Below, piece by piece: positions 48,675-52,973 of a stretch of 52,973 nucleotides of DNA. The position numbers and the translations under genes were made by a program. Each line of letters opens with the position of its first letter. Positions within the stretch are counted from its first letter, which is position 1. Under the pieces are notes generated by a model, which ran no database searches, was not told the origin of the DNA, and saw only the letters and a program-made list of their open reading frames with translations. The DNA comes from an uncultured Lachnospiraceae bacterium (GTDB lineage Bacteria; Bacillota; Clostridia; Lachnospirales; Lachnospiraceae). The stretch spans positions 26,057-79,029 of the forward strand of contig CAJUNN010000008.1 of the NCBI GenBank assembly GCA_910587955.1, written 5' to 3'.

Positions 48675-50408
48675 ATGCTTCGACATAGAGCGATAGATAA
48701 GATATGCTGGATGGCTGCAGTCTTCTCTCTGATTCTTGTAATGTTTTTCGGTGCAGCAGCTTCCTGCGGATGGATTTCGAAAAGTGACTCTATCGATTAT
48801 GAGAACCGGCTATTTGATACTTCCCGGGTGCATACCATAGATATTGTCATGGAGGACTGGGAAGGATTTTTGGATAAGGCCACATCAGAGGAATACGCTT
48901 CTTGTACGCTGGTGATCGACGGAGAGACTTATGGGGATGTGGGAATTCGGGGGAAAGGCAATACCTCCCTGTCCCAGGTGGCGGCCTATGGAAATGACAG
49001 ATACAGCTTTAAAGTGGAATTTGATCACTACAGTTCCGGCAGAAGCTATCATGGGCTGGATAAGCTGAGCCTGAATAACCTGATTTCCGACAATACGTAT
49101 ATGAAGGATTACCTCTGCTATCAGATGATGCAGGCGGCAGGAGCGGTTTCCTCTCTCTGCAGCTTTGCCTACATTACGGTAAACGGGGAGGATTGGGGAC
49201 TATACCTGGCTGTAGAGGGTGTGGAGGACGGCTTTCTTGCCCGGAATTACGGCAGCGATCACGGGAATCTCTATAAGCCGGATAGCATGGACTTTGGCGG
49301 CGGCCGGGGGAACGGGGCCGGATTCCAGATGGAGGAATTTGAAAAAGAGTTTATGCGGGAAGACAGACAGCATCCAAAAGAGGATGGGGTACGCCCGCCG
49401 GAAGGCTTGGGAGAGATGGGACCGCCGGAGGGATTCACGGAGAATCCGGAGGCAGAAGGGCCAAATCCGCCAGGGAGACAAGGAGACGGTTCGCCTATGG
49501 GCGGCGGGTTCGGCGGTATGGGGAGCAGCGATGTAAAGCTCCAGTACATAGACGATGATCCGGAAAGTTATCCCAATATTTTCGGAAATGCCAAGACTGA
49601 CGTTACCAAAGCCGATAAGGCCCGCCTGATAGCTTCCCTGAAGCGTCTCGGCGAGGGAGAGGAACTAGAAAAAACGGTGGATGCGGAGGCGGTGATCCGA
49701 TATTTTGCAGCCCACAATTTTGTGTGCAACAGCGACAGCTACACGGGAACTATGGTGCACAATTACTACTTATACGAGGAGGACGGAGTACTTTCCATGC
49801 TTCCCTGGGATTATAATCTGGCTTTCGGAGGCATGGGTACTGTCGGCGGAGGAGCCGGGAAAGAGCCGAGAGATGCAGCCGGCGGTGAGACTGCCTGAGG
49901 AGATTTTTTAGAGGAGGACAGCGCTACAGCAGAAGTAAACCGGCCCATTGATTCCCTGGCGGAAGACGGGGATTTGGAATCCCGCCCTATGGCAGCCTGG
50001 ATTTTTGAAAATGAAGAATATACCGCTCTTTACCATCAGTGTTATGCGGAATTTGTGGAAACTTTTTTTGAAAGCGGATACTTTGAGGAGATGCTGGAGG
50101 AGACCATTGCCCTGATTGCACCTTTTGTGGAAAAGGATCCCACGGCGTTCTGCTCCTACGAGGAATTCCTGGCCGGAGCCGAAACCCTTCGGCAATTCTG
50201 CCTTCTGCGGGCCGAGAGTGTTTCCGGACAGCTTCAGGGAACCATTCCTTCCACTTTGGAGGGACAGGAGGCGGACAAAACGGCTTTCGTAGATGCCTCC
50301 CATATTTCCCTTTCTGACATGGGAGTATTTTCGGGCGGGGGACCTGGCGGCCGGCACTCTGACGCTGCTTCTGGTGTCAGAACGCCGGCTTTTGGGGACA
50401 GATTTTAG
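48675..50408 (+). pseudogene. CotH-family kinase gene interrupted by an in-frame TGA
   Basis: The first 407 codons encode a signal-anchored CotH protein: hydrophobic segment near 12-30, DVGIRGKGNTSLSQVAA near 91, YHGLDKLSLNNLISDNTYM near 121, and the catalytic-type LPWDYNLAFGG near 375. A Gly/Pro-rich insert occupies about 215-280. TGA at 49896-49898 stops the frame, but the same frame continues for 169 codons to TAG 50406-50408 with family sequence (RPIDSLAEDGDLESRPMAAW, then YEEFLAGAETLRQFC and GQLQGTIPST). The product is therefore truncated, or the gene is inactive. The distal end is Gly-rich without the expected membrane segment; a hydrophobic GTLTLLLVS occurs in the +1 frame near 50360, hinting at a second lesion. 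Confidence 0.85.
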
Positions 50409-50761
50409 GATTCTAGAACAGCATCCTCTTTGGTATAGCCTCCAAGGGAATTTGCTTTTACCTGAATACAGGCAAAGCTGATTCCGGAGTCTTTCGAGGC
50501 GGAAAATTGACGTTTTGCGGCCGGAGAAATGCGGATCCAATCACCGGCTGCAAGTGCTACGGTTTCTTCGTCAATCACAGCCGTTCCTTTTCCGTCAAGA
50601 ACCGCATAGATTTCCTCATTGTTTTTATGGGAGTGGACAAAGGGTACGCCTGTACCTGCCGGAAGGTAATTCATGCTTATTTCCGCCCCAGTCAGGGAAA
50701 GCAGATCATGAAGTTCTGTTCTTGCCTGGGATATTACATTTACTTTGCTGAAATTTTTCAT
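50405..50761 (-). CDS. Small cupin-domain protein
   Basis: 118 residues, a single cupin barrel. VPFVHSHKNNEEIYAVLDGKG near residue 39 is motif 1 (HxHx4ExxxVL-like, metal ligands His, His, Glu), and AAGDWIRISPAAKRQF near 71 is motif 2. Such proteins bind a metal and a small ligand, often sensing or sugar/aromatic metabolism; function is not readable. Its stop overlaps the convergent cotH remnant. ATG 50759-50761 (complement) follows CGGAGG. Confidence 0.88.
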   Translation of the reverse strand: MKNFSKVNVISQARTELHDLLSLTGAEISMNYLPAGTGVPFVHSHKNNEEIYAVLDGKGTAVIDEETVALAAGDWIRISPAAKRQFSASKDSGISFACIQVKANSLGGYTKEDAVLES

Positions 50762-50808
50762 AGGTGACCTCCGTTTTTTGAAATGTAATAATGAATACTA
50801 CAACGATG

Positions 50809-50837
50809 GTTATAACACGATTCTGTTGTAATGTCAA
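50809..50837 (-). promoter_or_regulatory. Promoter for the cupin gene, embedded in inverted and direct repeats
   Basis: Minus strand TTGACA (50832-50837), 17-nt spacer, TATAAC (50809-50814). On the + strand, TTATAACA and TGTTGTAA form an imperfect inverted repeat inside the spacer, and ATGGTTATA occurs twice (50806 and 50837), once at each end. Confidence 0.65.
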
Positions 50838-50867
50838 TGGTTATATCAAAAATAATTTTATATATTG

Positions 50868-50902
50868 GAATGGCAGCTCTGAGAATATCAAAGCTGCCAT
50901 TC
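50868..50902 (-). terminator. Hairpin downstream of the membrane partner of the sigma factor
   Basis: GAATGGCAGCT and AGCTGCCATTC form an exact 11-bp stem with a 13-nt loop. Downstream on the minus strand is CAATATATAAAATTATTTTT, so the U-tract is displaced; termination strength is uncertain. Confidence 0.55.
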
Positions 50903-51024
50903 TTGGTCTGAGCACAGAAAACGGTTTCATCATTTCAGTTCGGCTCGCCCACACTGTAATTCTGTTCCGAAACAGGATTTTCCGGGTTATCCAAGCGCAT
51001 TTCCGTTTGGAACTCCTCGTTGGG

Positions 51025-52272
51025 TTAGGAATCTCGGTAGCCGAGAAGCGATCCCAAATTCTCCTTGTAATAGCTGTAAATGTTTTGCACACGCTCCCAA
51101 ACCTGTTCATCGAAATAGACGTCACTCCTTTGGCTGACAATACTCTCTACATACTGGCCAAGATCCGAGTAGAATAAATGGCTGGCATCGTAGCAAACGT
51201 ATTGTTCATCCTCATATATCTTGTATTGCTCCATTTCTTCAAAGGTCAGGAGACGTCCGCGGATAAAAGCATAGTTCTTCGGGTCTGTAATGCTGCTTTT
51301 TTCATATGTGAAAATGTAAATCAAAGGTATATCCGCACCGCCGTCAATGTCTCCTTTGCGCTGCGGGATGTAAGCACTCAGCACCAACGCCTGTTCCGTA
51401 TCGGAAGAACCGATTTTCTTGTCATAGCCGTCAGTTGTACGGCGGTGCAGGCCGGTAAGCTTAAGCTGCATATCCATTGGTACGGAAGTGTCGAAAACGG
51501 GAATTTGCGCGCTGTCTATTACCGTTAATTCCGTGGAGGAGGAAGCGGATACAACCGTTCCATCCGCTTGTTCCAAAAACTTTTTACACAGAGCCAAATA
51601 TTCTTGGGATAATTTATTTCGCTCTGCAGGGTCGGTGGCATAGCTTTCAAAGTAGGCTCTCAGTTCTTGCGGAATCTTCTGTGTAAGTTCCGGGTCCGCT
51701 TCAACAGGCGCAGCGAGAGCGGGATATTCGGCCGGCGTAATATCGGGTTTTGCAAAATCAACCGTGCACATCCAGTCCTGGCCAAAAGCAAACTGATTGT
51801 TTGTCAGGATGAGATAGTACCAATCGCTGCCTGCCAGCGGTGTTTCCAGCAGGGATATATCGTAGGCATCTGAAAGGTCAATGGTCATCGTACCGCTTGA
51901 ATGAGCGGGTATCACCGTATTGCGGAAAGAGACATTTTTTTCTGCCAGCGGCTTTATTTCTTCATTGGTGGTCCATTGCATCAGCTTCAGTACCGATTCG
52001 AAGCGAAGCTCTTTGTCTGATTTGTTTTCGATTTGGATGGATACAATTCCATTTCCTTCATAGTCAGCGGAAATTCTCAAATCGTCCCCGGACAGGGAGG
52101 AGAATTGCCGGACGGCAAAAGCGGCCGTACTTAGACAGAGTATTACGGCCGCCGCCGTAACCACAGCCAATTTAAAAGGACAAAGGGGCCTCCTGACGTC
52201 CAGACAAACACCGGTTCTGTGCTCAAAAATATCTTTTATGTTCTGTAAGTTTGTTTTATTGAAAGAATCCAT
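51025..52272 (-). CDS. Single-pass membrane protein, probable anti-sigma partner of the ECF factor
   Basis: 415 residues. A cytoplasmic N-terminus of about 33 residues contains NKTNLQNIKDIFEHRTGV, one membrane helix follows (about 34-53, FKLAVVTAAAVILCLSTAAF), and about 360 residues lie outside. The outer part has a beta-rich early section (SIQIENKSDKELRFESVLKL) and a charged helical C-terminus. I recognise no named domain. Position (15 nt after the sigma gene) and topology are those of anti-sigma factors, but the cytoplasmic part is short for a classical anti-sigma domain, so this is an inference. Confidence 0.7.
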   Translation of the reverse strand: MDSFNKTNLQNIKDIFEHRTGVCLDVRRPLCPFKLAVVTAAAVILCLSTAAFAVRQFSSLSGDDLRISADYEGNGIVSIQIENKSDKELRFESVLKLMQWTTNEEIKPLAEKNVSFRNTVIPAHSSGTMTIDLSDAYDISLLETPLAGSDWYYLILTNNQFAFGQDWMCTVDFAKPDITPAEYPALAAPVEADPELTQKIPQELRAYFESYATDPAERNKLSQEYLALCKKFLEQADGTVVSASSSTELTVIDSAQIPVFDTSVPMDMQLKLTGLHRRTTDGYDKKIGSSDTEQALVLSAYIPQRKGDIDGGADIPLIYIFTYEKSSITDPKNYAFIRGRLLTFEEMEQYKIYEDEQYVCYDASHLFYSDLGQYVESIVSQRSDVYFDEQVWERVQNIYSYYKENLGSLLGYRDS

Positions 52273-52287
52273 ATAAACCTCCTCAAG

Positions 52288-52860
52288 TTAGCTTAAAAGA
52301 GCTTCTCGCAGTTTCCGCTTTGTTTGATATAGGCGGTTATCTACTTGTTTGGCACTCATATCCAGCGCCCGCGCAATTTCCTTTGGCTTTTGATCGTAGT
52401 AATAGCGGCGGAGCAGGATTTCCCGATCCGGTTCCCCCAAGGCATTGATGGAAGCAATCAGAGTACGCCGTGTTTCTTCTTTCAAAATGTGATCTACAAT
52501 GCCAAGGTGGTCAATGAAATCTGTATCTGCGAGAGGAACCGTATTTCTTTTTGTAATCTCACGGCAGCGGTTAATTGCCTGTGTTCTTGCAATGATTGAC
52601 AGCCAGGTTTTTAATTTTCCCCGCTCCGGATTATATTTTTCTGCATGTTCCCACAAATAAATAAACGTATCAGCCACACACTCTTCAATATCCTGGGCAG
52701 TTCCGATATTGTTCAGAACCGAACTGGAAACGGACCAAAGGAGTTTGGAATATTTTCTGATAACTTCATGGATCGCAGCCTCATCTCTGCTTCGGATTGC
52801 GGATATGGTTCTTTTGTCATTCAAAGACATCACCTCTTTTTTATCAAACTGACCGGTCAT
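52288..52860 (-). CDS. ECF-type RNA polymerase sigma factor
   Basis: 190 residues if started at the ATG ending at 52860; the internal ATG at 52830 or TTG at 52824 lies beside AAGAGGTG and may be the true start. Region 2: IEECVADTFIYLWEHAEKYN near 57 with RGKLKTWLSIIARTQAINR. Region 4 helix-turn-helix: DREILLRRYYYDQKPKEIAR near 146, then VDNRLYQTKRKLREAL. It is cotranscribed with the membrane protein that follows, the usual way such sigma factors are held inactive until an envelope signal arrives. Confidence 0.93.
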   Translation of the reverse strand: MTGQFDKKEVMSLNDKRTISAIRSRDEAAIHEVIRKYSKLLWSVSSSVLNNIGTAQDIEECVADTFIYLWEHAEKYNPERGKLKTWLSIIARTQAINRCREITKRNTVPLADTDFIDHLGIVDHILKEETRRTLIASINALGEPDREILLRRYYYDQKPKEIARALDMSAKQVDNRLYQTKRKLREALLS

Positions 52861-52939
52861 ATATAGTACGGCAGAAAAGGCAAAAACACTTAAAACTATT
52901 TTTCGGAGATTCCGTATTCTTGGTGTTAGTATATAAGTG

Positions 52940-52968
52940 TGGACAGAAAAAGTTGAACAACCTATACT
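52940..52968 (+). promoter_or_regulatory. Candidate promoter reading out of the right edge
   Basis: TGGACA at 52940-52945, 17-nt spacer, TATACT at 52963-52968 on the + strand, divergent from the sigma gene. The gene it would serve is outside the window. Confidence 0.45.
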
Positions 52969-52973
52969 ATCAA

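Noticed and set aside
49896..49898. TGA read as selenocysteine in CotH
   Set aside because: CotH is not a selenoprotein family and no SECIS-like stem follows; a nonsense change is simpler.
1..52973. tRNA, rRNA, transposase or phage genes
   Set aside because: Looked for in the intergenic stretches; nothing with cloverleaf-like or family-specific sequence was seen.

Overview
The window reads as a chromosomal segment of a moderately GC-rich anaerobic Clostridia, most likely Lachnospiraceae. The evidence is gene content: PduL-AckA acetate module, a large fused acyl-CoA dehydratase activase, rubrerythrin, a polyphosphate polymerase/DUF4956/CotH module, DUF6020 and DUF6688-type membrane proteins, and the Firmicute order plsX-acpP-rnc-smc-ftsY. 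Genes are closely packed on the + strand with strong AGGAGG-type ribosome sites and sigma-A promoters. I saw no tRNA, rRNA, CRISPR array, transposase or prophage.

Layout. 1-9.7 kb: tail of an unknown gene, a 1128-residue TPR co-chaperone with a degenerate J-domain, an HscC-type Hsp70, a YbaK deacylase, then tetrapyrrole genes (precorrin-2 dehydrogenase, hemB, hemL) and a lactonase-fold protein. 9.7-20.4 kb: pduL-ackA; yceD-rpmF; plsX-acpP-rnc-smc-ftsY; catabolic-type threonine ammonia-lyase. 20.4-28.5 kb: an SGNH protein, mntP and a Ca2+-type P-ATPase behind a double-hairpin leader, a DUF1266 lipoprotein, a DUF6688-like membrane protein, a corrinoid methyltransferase and a CPBP protease. 28.6-32.3 kb: hisH-hisF-ung-DUF6020. 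32.3-34.0 kb: an AT-rich accessory patch holding two large related hairpins in opposite orientation and the fused wreckage of a BsuBI/PstI-type restriction-modification system. 34.1-38.3 kb (minus): 1420-residue dehydratase activase. 38.5-47 kb: LysM protein, pseudo-rhomboid, formate/nitrite transporter, galM, glpK, rubrerythrin, and an OmpR/histidine-kinase pair. 47-50.4 kb: polyphosphate polymerase, DUF4956 and a cotH gene broken by an in-frame TGA. 50.4-53 kb (minus): cupin, and an ECF sigma factor with its membrane partner.

The most unusual structure is the pair of hairpins at 32449-32630 and 32667-32848. Each is 182 nt with a 27-29 bp perfect outer stem. They lie on opposite strands, share invariant internal loops and one invariant 5-bp helix, and have entirely different but internally complementary outer helices. 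That is compensatory change, visible directly, and it points to a selected RNA (or single-stranded DNA) fold. A second theme is palindromic repeats ending immediately before ribosome binding sites: four copies of a ~100-bp unit upstream of the formate transporter and galM, tail fragments upstream of the polyphosphate polymerase gene, and a different ~51-bp unit upstream of DUF4956.

All family calls come from reading motifs; no database search was possible.
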